Assembly (NCBI RefSeq): GCF_012184415.1
Contig: NZ_VTOX01000010.1
Span: forward strand, 167,650 to 231,649
Length of the DNA: 64,000 nucleotides
Source: Ramlibacter lithotrophicus
GTDB taxonomy: Bacteria; Pseudomonadota; Gammaproteobacteria; Burkholderiales; Burkholderiaceae_C
Direction: 5' to 3'
In this document: in pieces, positions 24,003 to 32,430 of the stretch
Layout: every line of letters starts with the position of its first letter
Numbering within the stretch: the stretch's first letter is position 1
The notes under the pieces: generated by a model
Told to the model about the DNA's origin: nothing
What the model saw: only the letters and a program-made list of their open reading frames with translations
Database searches by the model: none
Translations under genes and position numbers: made by a program

Positions 24003-25241
24003 TCAGCCGCGCACCGACGGATCGCGCTCGGGGCCGGCCACCACGCCTGCATCGTGCAGGCGCCCTACCGCGCCGGAGGCTAGCCCCAGCACCTCGTGCA
24101 GCACTTCGTCGGTGTGGGTGCCGAGCAGCGGCGCCGGCGGCGTCGGCTGCCGCGGCAGATTCGCCGCGCGCACGGTCGCTCCCGCCGCCAGGTGCGTGCC
24201 GATACCGGGCGTGGCGATCCGTTCGAACACCGGATTGGCTTGGCTGACGCGCGCGTCGGCCGCCACCAGCTCCGTCACGGTGTTGTAGCGGCCCCAGCAG
24301 ACCTTGTGTTCCGCCAGTTCGGCCTCCGCCTGCGCGCGCGTGCGGGCGGCGAACCACGGCTCGACCAGGGCGGCGATCTCGTCGCGTGCCTCGTAGCGCT
24401 GCGCCTCGTCGCCGAAGTCCAGGCCCAGGCGCTGCTCCAGCGCCGCGATGCCATCGGCGATGCCACAGGCCTGCACCAGGGCCTTCCACTGGTTGGCCGA
24501 GATCGCCGCCACCATGATGCGGCCGCCGTCGGCGGTGCCGAAATCGCGTCCGAACGCACCGTACAGGTCGTTGCCCAGCGACGGCCGGTTCTGCTGCAGC
24601 AGTTCCGCCTCCGCCAGCACGCCCAGGTGGGACAACATGGTGAACGCCACGTCCGACAGGGCCAGCCGCAGTTCGGCGCCGGCCCCGGTGCGCTGGCGCT
24701 GCTGGGCGGCGGCCACGATGGCGAATGCGGCCTGGTAGGCGCAGGCCATGTCCCAGGCCGGCAGCACATGGTTCACCGGTCGCTGCACCGAGCCGCCGCC
24801 GGTGATGGCCGGATAGCCGGTGGCGCAGTTGACGGTGTAGTCGAGCGCCGTGGAGCCGTCGCCGTTGCCTTCGATGGTGCAGGTGATCACGTCGGGGCGC
24901 TTTGCGGCCAGAACGCCATGCGCCAGCCACGGCGTGCCGATGTTGGTCAGCAGGACGCCGCCGTCGGGGCCGGGTGCCGTGGCGAGCGCCTGCACCAGCT
25001 CGCGGCCCTCGGGCTTGCGCAGGTCGACGGCGACGGAACGCTTTCCCTTGTTGAGGGCCGTCCAGTAGAAGCTGCGCCCGCCGGGCAGGCGCGGCATGCG
25101 GCCGTAGTCGATCCCGCCGCCGATCATGTCCACGCGGATCACGTCGGCGCCGTACTGGGCCAGGGTGAGGCCGGCCAGCGGCGCGGCGACGAAGGCGGAG
25201 CTTTCGATGACGCGCAGGCCACCGAGGAAGGGATAGGTCAC
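24003..25241 (-). CDS. Class III CoA-transferase (CaiB/BaiF family)
   Basis: A 412-residue family III CoA-transferase. It opens LGGLRVIESSAFVAAPLAGLTLAQYGADVIRVD, quoted here only by its ends (residues about 6-38), with the conserved NKGKRSVAVDLRKPEGRE block after it. These enzymes swap CoA between carboxylic acids through an Asp-linked anhydride. I chose the GTG at 25239-25241 with GAGGAT upstream over the longer frame, whose N-terminus is not family-like. It closes the acyl-CoA operon, 40 bp after the SDR gene, and probably activates the substrate acid at the expense of succinyl-CoA or another acyl-CoA (inference). Confidence 0.88.
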   Translation of the reverse strand: MTYPFLGGLRVIESSAFVAAPLAGLTLAQYGADVIRVDMIGGGIDYGRMPRLPGGRSFYWTALNKGKRSVAVDLRKPEGRELVQALATAPGPDGGVLLTNIGTPWLAHGVLAAKRPDVITCTIEGNGDGSTALDYTVNCATGYPAITGGGSVQRPVNHVLPAWDMACAYQAAFAIVAAAQQRQRTGAGAELRLALSDVAFTMLSHLGVLAEAELLQQNRPSLGNDLYGAFGRDFGTADGGRIMVAAISANQWKALVQACGIADGIAALEQRLGLDFGDEAQRYEARDEIAALVEPWFAARTRAQAEAELAEHKVCWGRYNTVTELVAADARVSQANPVFERIATPGIGTHLAAGATVRAANLPRQPTPPAPLLGTHTDEVLHEVLGLASGAVGRLHDAGVVAGPERDPSVRG

Positions 25242-25281
25242 GCGGAAATCCTCGCGATGGAAGCGTCGGACGAAGAGTGGA

Positions 25282-26208
25282 TCAGACCGGATCCCAGCAG
25301 AACACGTCGCCGGACCGGTCAAGCGGGAAGAACGAGGCGCGCAGTGACGGGATGGCGTGCGATGCCACGCTCTCCACGGTCCAGCCCTCGGAGCGGTGCA
25401 CGGAGCGCAGCGGTCGCGACTGGCTCATGAGGAAGATCTCGTTGTTGCGCACGGCGAAGACCTGGCCGCTCACGCCGGCGGCGGCATCGCTCGCGAGGTG
25501 GATCGCCAGCGGCGCGATCTTGTCGGGCGTCATCTGCTTCAGCCGCTCCACCCGTGCCCGCTCCTCGGGCGTTTCTGTCGGGATCGAGCTGGTCATGCGG
25601 CTCCAGGCGAACGGCGCGATGCAGTTGGAGCGCACGTTGAACTTCTGCATGTCCAGCGCGATGGACTTCGAGAGCGCCATGACGCCCAGCTTGGCGGCCG
25701 CGTAGTTCGCCTGGCCGAAGTTGCCGATCAGGCCGGACGTGGAGGTCATGTGCACGAAGCTGCCGCCGCCCTGCTCCTTGAAATGCAGCGCCGCCGCCTT
25801 GCTGGTGTGGAACGCGCCGTACAGGTGCACCTTGAGCACGGAGTCGAAGTCGTCCAGGCTCATCTTGTGGAAGATGCGGTCGCGCAGGATGCCGGCGTTG
25901 TTCACCACGCAGTCGATGCGCCCGAAGGTTTCGACGGCCAGGTCGACCATGCGCTGCGCGCCGGCGGCATCGGCCACGCTGTCGCCGTTATGCACCGCCT
26001 CGCCGCCAGCGGCGCGAATTTCCTCGACCACCTGCTGTCCCGGGTTCAGGCCGGTCGCGTCGCCGGTGAGCGAGGCGCCGATGTCGTTGACGACCACCCT
26101 GGCGCCGCTCGCCGCCATCGCGATGGCGAGCGCGCGGCCGATGCCGCCGCCCGCGCCGGTCACCAGCACCACCTTGCCGTCCAATGCCTTGCCGTTTGCG
26201 TGCGTCAT
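25282..26208 (-). CDS. SDR-family NAD(P)-dependent oxidoreductase
   Basis: A 308-residue classical short-chain dehydrogenase. The cofactor site is VVLVTGAGGGIGRALA, then NNAGILRDR, and the active site YAAAK (Y-x3-K) follows the serine of TSTSGLIGN. The sequence resembles the hydroxyacyl-CoA-dehydrogenase domain of peroxisomal-type multifunctional enzymes and related SDRs, fitting a beta-oxidation role. A C-terminal tail of about 50 residues, beyond the common SDR end, is present. Its start overlaps the acyl-CoA dehydrogenase stop (ATGA, 26205-26208). Confidence 0.88.
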   Translation of the reverse strand: MTHANGKALDGKVVLVTGAGGGIGRALAIAMAASGARVVVNDIGASLTGDATGLNPGQQVVEEIRAAGGEAVHNGDSVADAAGAQRMVDLAVETFGRIDCVVNNAGILRDRIFHKMSLDDFDSVLKVHLYGAFHTSKAAALHFKEQGGGSFVHMTSTSGLIGNFGQANYAAAKLGVMALSKSIALDMQKFNVRSNCIAPFAWSRMTSSIPTETPEERARVERLKQMTPDKIAPLAIHLASDAAAGVSGQVFAVRNNEIFLMSQSRPLRSVHRSEGWTVESVASHAIPSLRASFFPLDRSGDVFCWDPV

Positions 26209-27884
26209 GTCCTTGCTCCTGTCGAAGCGGTCTTGTCCCGGGCCAGCGCGTCCTCCAGCAGGCTGCGCGCGACCACCTTGAGCGCCAGCGTTTCCTCCGC
26301 GCCCTCGAAGATCGACAGCACCCGGGCGTCGACGAAATAGCGGCTTACCGCCGTTTCCTCGGCATACCCCATGCCGCCGTGGATCTGCAGCGCCTCGCGC
26401 GTCACCAGTTCGGCCGAGCGGCAGGCCAGCAGCTTGACCAGGCTCGCTTCCATGCGGCCCTGGCCCTCGTCCAGCATGCACGCCACGCGGTAGGCGAGGC
26501 GCCGGCAGGCCGCGAAGCGCGCCGCCATGGCCGCGATCTTCACCTGCGTCAGCTGGAAGCCGGCGAGCGGCGCGCCGAACACCTTGCGGTCGCCCGCGTA
26601 GCGGATCGCCGCCTGAAGCGCGGCCTTCATCACCCCCAGCGCCCGCGCCGCGGTCTGCATGCGCCCGCCGGTCATCCCGGTCATGGTGAAGTAGAAGCCC
26701 TTGCCCAGCCCGCTTTCCTCGCCGATCAGGTTCGCCGCCGGAACGAAGTAGTCCTCGAACGCCAGGTCGAAGGAATGCATGCCGCGGTAGCCGATGGTCG
26801 GGATCGCGCGGCCCTGCAGGCGCCCGCCGCGCTCCTGCGTCACCGTGAACTCATGGTCCTCGGTGGATGGCTTTTCCACCAGCAGCAGGCTCAGCCCGCG
26901 GTGGCCGGCCGATCGATCGGGGTCGGTGCGCGCCACCACCATCAGCACGCCCGCCTTGCCGGCGAAAGTGCACCAGGTCTTGGCGCCATTGAGCAGCCAG
27001 CCACCTTCGGTGCGCGTGGCCTTGAGCGCCAGGCTGGCAACGTCCGAGCCGAAGTCCGGCTCGGTGATCGCGATCGCGCACAGCGGGTCGCCGGCGGCCA
27101 GGCCCGGCAGCCAGCGCTGCTTCTGCGCCTGCGTGCCGCCCGCCAGCAGCGCGCGCGCCAGGATCTCCGGCCGCGTGATGAGGCTGCCGGCCGCGGCGAG
27201 CGACGCTTCGGACAACGCCTCGGTGACCACCACCATCATTTGCGTGTCGTGGCCATCGGCCGGCGCCGTGCCGCCGTAGGCTTCCGGGATGGACAGGCCG
27301 AACACGCCCATCTCGCGCATCGGCTGCAAGAGCGACTCGGGCACCGTGAGGTCGTGGCGATGGATCTTCTCGGCCATCGGCGCCACCACGTCGGCGGCGA
27401 AGCGGCGGAAGCCGTCGCGCGCCATGGTCAACTGGTCGTCCAGGCGCACGTCGCCGATCTCGGATCGGCCGCCGGCGACCGCGTGTCCCACCTGCGCCTG
27501 GACCTTCGCGCTTGCCGCCTCGCGCCGCAGGCGCGCGAGTTCCGCGCTCGCCGCCAGCGCGTGCAGCGACTGCGGATCGAGGTCCAGTTCCAGGAACAGC
27601 GGCTCGAGCCGGCGCAGAACGGCGCCGGCCGCCTCGGCGATGAACAGGAGCGCCAGGCGCTCGTCGAGCTCGCCCATCTCGCCGTCGGCGGCTGCCAGCG
27701 TTTCCGCGGCCAGCAGGTCGGCGCCGGCCCAGGCGATTTCGTAGCTGGCGAGTTGCTGCTCGTCGAGCCTTTGCGCATCGAGCTTGCCGCCGCGGGCGCA
27801 ATCGGCAGCCAGCGCGGCGACGGCGGCATCGAACAATGCGCGCAATGGAGCGAGCACCGGTGGCGCCAGGGTGGACAGCGTCAT
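26205..27884 (-). CDS. Long acyl-CoA dehydrogenase with extra N-terminal helical domain (methylsuccinyl-CoA dehydrogenase-like)
   Basis: A 559-residue acyl-CoA dehydrogenase, well above the usual 380-400 residues. The surplus is an N-terminal helical region of about 145 residues (for example QQLASYEIAWAGADLLAAE). The normal fold then follows: an N-terminal helical domain from about residue 150, the beta domain with AIAITEPDFGSDVASLALK, and C-terminal helices with HGGMGYAEETAVSRYFVDAR. The FEGAEETL segment occupies the place of the catalytic Glu loop. An N-terminal extension of this kind is known from (2S)-methylsuccinyl-CoA dehydrogenase (Mcd), so the substrate may be a branched or dicarboxylyl-CoA; this is inference. 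It is coupled to its neighbours by ATGA on both sides. Confidence 0.85.
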   Translation of the reverse strand: MTLSTLAPPVLAPLRALFDAAVAALAADCARGGKLDAQRLDEQQLASYEIAWAGADLLAAETLAAADGEMGELDERLALLFIAEAAGAVLRRLEPLFLELDLDPQSLHALAASAELARLRREAASAKVQAQVGHAVAGGRSEIGDVRLDDQLTMARDGFRRFAADVVAPMAEKIHRHDLTVPESLLQPMREMGVFGLSIPEAYGGTAPADGHDTQMMVVVTEALSEASLAAAGSLITRPEILARALLAGGTQAQKQRWLPGLAAGDPLCAIAITEPDFGSDVASLALKATRTEGGWLLNGAKTWCTFAGKAGVLMVVARTDPDRSAGHRGLSLLLVEKPSTEDHEFTVTQERGGRLQGRAIPTIGYRGMHSFDLAFEDYFVPAANLIGEESGLGKGFYFTMTGMTGGRMQTAARALGVMKAALQAAIRYAGDRKVFGAPLAGFQLTQVKIAAMAARFAACRRLAYRVACMLDEGQGRMEASLVKLLACRSAELVTREALQIHGGMGYAEETAVSRYFVDARVLSIFEGAEETLALKVVARSLLEDALARDKTASTGART

Positions 27885-29983
27885 GACCGCAGCACCAGTG
27901 CGTCCACGGCCAGCACCCCCTGCCCTTGCGGCAGCACCATCAGTGGATTGACCTCGGCCTCGGCGATTCCCAGTTGCGGTCGCACGGCCAGTTGCGAGAG
28001 CGAGCAGACCGCCTGCGCCAGCGCCTCCAGGTCGCCGCGCGGCCGGCCGCGCAGTCCGGCCAGCGAGCGGAACGCCTTGACCTCGGACACCATCTCGCGC
28101 GCCGTCTCCATGGTCACGGGGGCGAGCCGAAGCGCGCGGTCCTGGGCGACTTCGGCCCAGATGCCGCCGGCCGCCAGCATCACGACCGGTCCGGCTTCCG
28201 CGTCGACGCGATAGCCGACCAGAGCCTCCATGAGGCCTTTGCGCATGGGTTGCACCAGGACCTCGTCGCAGGCGACGCCCGGCGCACGCTCGGCGAGGTT
28301 GCGGCGCAAGGTGGCGAATGCCTCGCCCAGCTGCGACGAATCGGCGATGCCCAGCACGACGCCGCCGACTTCGGTCTTGTGCGGGATCTGCGCGCTGCAG
28401 ACCTTGGCCACCACCGGGAAGTCGAACGGCAGTTCGCGTGGCGCCTGCGCCAGCGGCATCGTCACGGCCGGCGCATGCGCGATCTCCAGGCGTTGCAGCA
28501 GCTCGTACGCCTGCGCTTCGCTGACGAAGGCGCCAGCCCCGGCGCGCTGCGCCTGGGCCGTCGCGGCCGGACCCGGCTGGCGCCGCCGCAACACGGCGGC
28601 GATCGCGTCCGCGCAGGGCTCCGGGCTGCGGAAGCACGGCACGCCGGCAGCCGTCAACTCGGCCAGTGCCTGCGGTGCATCGGGCACCAGCATCGCGGCC
28701 AGCGGCCTGGCGCCGGGCCGGCTGTCCGCGCTCTCGAGAATCGGCTTGACGGCCAGCTGCGGCTGGAAGCGCGCCGAGGAACCGACCACCGCCAGCACCA
28801 GGTCGAACTCGGGCGCCTGCAACAGGATCGCCAGCACCTTCTTCATGGTTTCGTAGTTGGCCCCGGCCAGCGTGACGTCGAGCACGCGTCCCGGGGTGCA
28901 CGGCAGGCCGTCGCGGGCCAGCCGCGCCAGCGTCTCTTCACTGGGCGGCTGCACCATCACGTCGCGCACGCCGAGCTGGTCCACCACCATCGCGGCGCCG
29001 CCGCCGGTCGTCGTGACCACGCCCACGCGCGGCGCACGATGGCCGTGCGACACGTCCAGCGGAATGCGCCGTGCCAGCGCCGGCGCTTCCAGCAGCGCCT
29101 CCAGGTTGTCGACGCGGGCGATGCCCAGGCCGCGGAAGAAGGCGTCCGCAACGTCGTCCTCGCCGGCCAGCGCGCCGGTGTGCGTCACCGCCATTTCGGC
29201 CGCGGCTTCCGAGCGGCCCAATTTGTACGCGATCACCGGCTTTCCGCGGCGCGCCGCCTCGCGCGCGAACTGCTGCAGCTGTGCGCCGTGGCGCAGGCTT
29301 TCGAGGAACAGGACGTAGCTGTCGATCTCCGGATCGTCCAGCGTGGCGAGGCCGATCTCGCCCAGGCTCAGGTCCGCTTCGCCCCCGACCGAAACGAGAC
29401 CGGCGAAGCCGACGCCGCGCGCCTTGCCGCGCGACAGCAGCGCGCCGATCATGCTGCCGCTGTGGGAGGCCACGAACACCTTGCCGCGCGGCAGGTCAGG
29501 TTCGGCGAAGGCGGCGTTCGCCGTGAGGATCAGTCCGGTCGAGGGATGCACGACGCCCAGGCTGCTCGGCCCGAGCACGCGCACGCCGGTCTCGCGGCTC
29601 AATCGGCGCAATTCCTCCTCGCGGGCCTGGCCCTCGGGTCCGGCCTCGGAAAAACCGCCGGCCAGCACCGTCACCACTTTCACGCCGAGCCGGGCGCATT
29701 CGCGCACCGTGCCGACGACATGTTCCGTCGCCGTCATGACGAACGCGTGCTCCGGCACTTCGGGCAGCGCGGCCAGGTCGGGCCAGGCCTGCTCGCCTTG
29801 CACCGCGTCGCGCTTCGGATTGATCGGGTAGACGGCGCCGGCGAACCCGCTGCGGCGCAGGAACTGCAGCGGCCGGGCCGCAGGCTTGGCGAGATCGTCG
29901 GAGACGCCGACCAGCGCGACGCTGCGCGGACGCAGCAGGGCCTGCGCGAGCGCGGCGCCGGTGAGCACAGTGGACGCGGCCAT
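27881..29983 (-). CDS. ADP-forming acyl-CoA synthetase (acetate--CoA ligase family, fused alpha-beta)
   Basis: A 700-residue NDP-forming acyl-CoA ligase with alpha and beta parts fused. The CoA-binding Rossmann domain comes first (RPRSVALVGVSDDLAKP), then succinyl-CoA-ligase-like domains (VFVASHSGSMIGALLSRGKA). The phospho-His region is VTHTGALAGEDDVADAF. The C-terminal ATP-grasp domain carries FPVVAKVCSAQIPHKTEVGG. It activates a carboxylic acid with CoA and ATP, giving ADP and phosphate. The start overlaps the upstream dehydrogenase stop by one base (TGATG). Having both this ligase and a CoA-transferase in one operon gives two routes to activate the substrate. Confidence 0.9.
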   Translation of the reverse strand: MAASTVLTGAALAQALLRPRSVALVGVSDDLAKPAARPLQFLRRSGFAGAVYPINPKRDAVQGEQAWPDLAALPEVPEHAFVMTATEHVVGTVRECARLGVKVVTVLAGGFSEAGPEGQAREEELRRLSRETGVRVLGPSSLGVVHPSTGLILTANAAFAEPDLPRGKVFVASHSGSMIGALLSRGKARGVGFAGLVSVGGEADLSLGEIGLATLDDPEIDSYVLFLESLRHGAQLQQFAREAARRGKPVIAYKLGRSEAAAEMAVTHTGALAGEDDVADAFFRGLGIARVDNLEALLEAPALARRIPLDVSHGHRAPRVGVVTTTGGGAAMVVDQLGVRDVMVQPPSEETLARLARDGLPCTPGRVLDVTLAGANYETMKKVLAILLQAPEFDLVLAVVGSSARFQPQLAVKPILESADSRPGARPLAAMLVPDAPQALAELTAAGVPCFRSPEPCADAIAAVLRRRQPGPAATAQAQRAGAGAFVSEAQAYELLQRLEIAHAPAVTMPLAQAPRELPFDFPVVAKVCSAQIPHKTEVGGVVLGIADSSQLGEAFATLRRNLAERAPGVACDEVLVQPMRKGLMEALVGYRVDAEAGPVVMLAAGGIWAEVAQDRALRLAPVTMETAREMVSEVKAFRSLAGLRGRPRGDLEALAQAVCSLSQLAVRPQLGIAEAEVNPLMVLPQGQGVLAVDALVLRS

Positions 29984-31140
29984 CAGCGGGCCTTCTCCGG
30001 ACGCTGCGGGAAGGTACGGTCGAACACGCCTTCGGCGATCCGGTTCTTCAGGATCTCGATCGAGCCGCCGGCGATCATCCAGCCGCGCGTGCGGCGCAGG
30101 CAGTACTCGACCAGCAGGTCCTCGGTGAAGCCGATGCCGCCCATCACCTGCATCGCCTCGTTGGCCACTTCCCAGCCCGCCAGGTTGCACGCAAGCTTGG
30201 CCATGGCCGTGCTCTGCGCCGAGGGCAGGCCGTGCTCGCCTTCGATCGCGGCGCGGTACAGCATCAGCTGCGCCTGCTCCAGCTTCATCGCCATCTCGGC
30301 GAACTTCCACTGGATGCCCTGGAACTCGCACAGCGCCCGGCCGAACTGCTTGCGCTGCAGCGCGTGCTCCCGGGCCAGGTTGAAGCAGTAGCGGCCGCAG
30401 GCCAGCGCGCGCGACGCGTTGCCCAGGCGTTCCACGTTGAAGCCGGAGATCTGCTTCTTGAAGCCGCCTTCGCCCAGCAGCAGGTTCGCCTTGGGGATGC
30501 GCACGTTCTCGAAATACAGCTGGCCCCAGGCCTCACCGTTCATGAAATTGGTGCGCTGGCCGACCTGGAAGCCGGGCATCCCGCGCTCGACCAGCACCGA
30601 CCCGATGCCTTGCACGCCCGGGCCGAAGCGCACGTACACCAGGAAAAGGTCCGCCTCCAGGCTGTGCGAGGAGAACACCTTGCTGCCGTTGATCACGTAC
30701 TCGTCGCCTTCGAGCCGCGCCGTGGTCTTGAGCTCGGTGACGGCCGACCCGGCCTCGGGCTCGCTCATGCCCAGCGAGATCAGTTTCCGGCCGCCCAGCA
30801 GGTCGGGCAGGAAACGCGCCTTCTGCTCCGGGGTGGCGTATTCGACGAAGGTGCGCAGCGGCCCGAAGTTGCCGACCTGCACGATGTCGGCGCTGCGCGG
30901 GCAGACCAGGGCCACCTGCTGGATCGCCAGCACGGCGTGCATCAGCGTGCCGCCCTGGCCGCCGTCCTCCTCGGGAAACGCGATCCCCATCAGGCCCTGT
31001 TTCGCGATCAGTTCGGCGGCCTCCCAGGGCCATTCGGTGGAATGCGCGCGTTTGAGGGCGCCTGCGGCGAGTTGTTCGCGCGCGAAGCGCGCGACCGAGT
31101 CGGCGAAGGCCTGTTGCTCTTCGCTCAGTTCAAAGTCCAT
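29983..31140 (-). CDS. Acyl-CoA dehydrogenase
   Basis: A 385-residue acyl-CoA dehydrogenase of ordinary length: N-terminal helices from MDFELSEEQQAFADSVARFA, the beta-domain block SLGMSEPEAGSAVTELKT and C-terminal helices with NEAMQVMGGIGFTEDLLVE. Where medium-chain dehydrogenases have Y-E-G-T with the catalytic Glu, this protein has MIAGGSIEILKN, so any catalytic base must come from elsewhere, as in several FadE-type subfamilies. It is the first gene of the five-gene acyl-CoA operon. The region before it (31141-31299) contains a 36-bp element nearly copied from the promoter of the LysR gene at 32428. Confidence 0.9.
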   Translation of the reverse strand: MDFELSEEQQAFADSVARFAREQLAAGALKRAHSTEWPWEAAELIAKQGLMGIAFPEEDGGQGGTLMHAVLAIQQVALVCPRSADIVQVGNFGPLRTFVEYATPEQKARFLPDLLGGRKLISLGMSEPEAGSAVTELKTTARLEGDEYVINGSKVFSSHSLEADLFLVYVRFGPGVQGIGSVLVERGMPGFQVGQRTNFMNGEAWGQLYFENVRIPKANLLLGEGGFKKQISGFNVERLGNASRALACGRYCFNLAREHALQRKQFGRALCEFQGIQWKFAEMAMKLEQAQLMLYRAAIEGEHGLPSAQSTAMAKLACNLAGWEVANEAMQVMGGIGFTEDLLVEYCLRRTRGWMIAGGSIEILKNRIAEGVFDRTFPQRPEKAR

Positions 31141-31231
31141 GTGCAGTCCTTGGGATGGCGGCGCGGCAGCGGCCGCGTGCGGAAGGTGAGACCAGACGCC
31201 ATCGTAGCGCCCCGACTCCTCACGAAAAAGC

Positions 31232-31267
31232 GATATTTCGTTCAACCGAAGTGAAGAAAACCTGATC
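31232..31267. promoter_or_regulatory. Probable LysR operator, copy 1 (upstream of the acyl-CoA operon)
   Basis: About 36 bp starting GATATTTCGTTCAACCGAAG match the element directly before the LysR gene at 32428, differing by a few substitutions and small indels. The shared core is ATATTTC, TTCAAC, then AAGTGAAGAAAA and CTGAT. Inside this copy TTCG-TTCAAC-CGAA forms an inverted repeat. It lies about 90-125 bp upstream of the acyl-CoA dehydrogenase start at 31140. Because identity is confined to this short non-coding stretch, a shared binding site is more likely than chance. Confidence 0.6.
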
Positions 31268-31299
31268 AGGTGGCGGGCTGCCCGCGCCCCGCCGCCGCG

Positions 31300-32292
31300 T
31301 CAATCCAGCGAGAAGTTGGCGCTCTTGACGACCGCGCCCCATTGCCTGATCTCCTTGTCGACGAACCTCGCGAACTCCTCCGGCGTCCCGCCGATCGGGT
31401 CGCCGCCCAGCGACTGCAACTGCTTCCTGACCTCCGGCATGCCCAGGATCCTGTTCACCTCCCGATTGAGCTTGTCGATGATGGGCTTGGGCGTGCCGGC
31501 CGGCGCCGCCAGGCCGTTCCACGAGAGCACGTGGAAGTCGGGCAGCCCCGCCTCGGCCATCGTCGGCACGTCGGGCAGTTCGGGGATGCGCCTGGGGCTG
31601 GCGGCCGCGAGGGCTCGCAGCTTGCCCGCCTGCACGTGCGGCACCAGGCCCAGCGACGTCATGAAGCCCATCGTCACGTTGCCCGCCAGCAGGTCGTTCA
31701 GCGCCGGCCCGGCGCCCTTGTACGGGATGTGCACGGCGTCGATGCCGGCGCGGTACTTGAGCATCTCGCCGGCCAGGTGCGGCGAGCCGCCGACGCCGGT
31801 GGAGGCGTAATTCAGCTTGCCCGGCTGGGACTTCGCCAGGGCCAGCAGTTCCTGAAGGGTCTTCGCCGGAACCTGCGGATTGACCACCAGGACACTGGGC
31901 GACGCCATGAACTGCACGATCGGGGCGAGGTCTTTCTGGGTGTCGTAGTTCAGCTTCTTGTACACCGACATGTTGGTGGCGTTGGCGATCGTCTCGACCA
32001 GCAGCGTGTAGCCGTCGGGCGCCGCGCGCACCACCTGCTCGGTGGCGATGTTGGAGCCGCCGCCGGGCTTGTTCTCCACGATCACCGGTTTGCCCAGCGC
32101 CTTGGCGAGGTGGTTGGCCACCAGACGCGCGATGATGTCCGTGGGGCCGCCGGGCGCAAAGCCGACGACGATCGTGACCGGGCGCGACGGATAGCTTGCC
32201 GCGTCTTCCGCCGCGGCTGCCGGCCGCAGGCCGGCGAGGCCGGTGGATAGCGTGGCCATGGCCACCGTCAGCGCTCTTCGGCTGTGCTGCAT
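31300..32292 (-). CDS. Bug/TctC-family substrate-binding protein
   Basis: A 330-residue Bug protein with a Tat-like or Sec signal (MQHSRRALTVAMATLSTGLA, then AAAAEDA). Family blocks include VTIVVGFAPGGPTDIIARLV, VIVENKPGGGSNIATE and HIPYKGAGPALNDLLAG. It is divergent from the tandem LysR genes, sharing a 135-bp intergenic region with the operator at 32393-32428, so it is a likely LysR target. The adjacent acyl-CoA operon suggests the ligand could be the acid degraded there (inference). No membrane components are present. Confidence 0.9.
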   Translation of the reverse strand: MQHSRRALTVAMATLSTGLAGLRPAAAAEDAASYPSRPVTIVVGFAPGGPTDIIARLVANHLAKALGKPVIVENKPGGGSNIATEQVVRAAPDGYTLLVETIANATNMSVYKKLNYDTQKDLAPIVQFMASPSVLVVNPQVPAKTLQELLALAKSQPGKLNYASTGVGGSPHLAGEMLKYRAGIDAVHIPYKGAGPALNDLLAGNVTMGFMTSLGLVPHVQAGKLRALAAASPRRIPELPDVPTMAEAGLPDFHVLSWNGLAAPAGTPKPIIDKLNREVNRILGMPEVRKQLQSLGGDPIGGTPEEFARFVDKEIRQWGAVVKSANFSLD

Positions 32293-32377
32293 CGTTGCGT
32301 CTCCTGGATCTGGTGGGACGGGCGCGCGCAGGCGGGGCCGCGTGCGGCGCGCGGGGAAAAAAATTCTATTGGCGCGC

Positions 32378-32393
32378 CGCCCGCCGGCGGGCG
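32378..32393. repeat. 16-bp perfect GC-rich palindrome in the LysR/Bug intergenic region
   Basis: CGCCCGCCGGCGGGCG is a perfect palindrome two bases before the TATATT-like -10 (32395-32400) of the LysR gene. It could be a regulator site or extrude as a hairpin. No U-tract follows, so it is not a terminator. Confidence 0.4.
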
Positions 32394-32430
32394 CTATATT
32401 TCTTCAACTTCAAGTGAAGAAAAACTGATG
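32393..32430. promoter_or_regulatory. Probable LysR operator, copy 2, with -10 region of the LysR gene
   Basis: The stretch contains a TATATT -10-like box (32395-32400) followed by TTTCTTCA-N8-TGAAGAAA, an inverted repeat with 8-bp arms. It runs directly into the ATG at 32428, so any leader would be very short or nearly leaderless. The element is nearly duplicated at 31232-31267. Location and symmetry suggest autoregulation by LysR plus control of the divergent Bug gene. Confidence 0.6.

Noticed and set aside
26184..30391. Long plus-strand frames opposite the acyl-CoA operon
   Set aside because: His/Arg/Gln-rich translations typical of antisense frames of high-GC3 genes; no motifs, no ribosome-binding sites.
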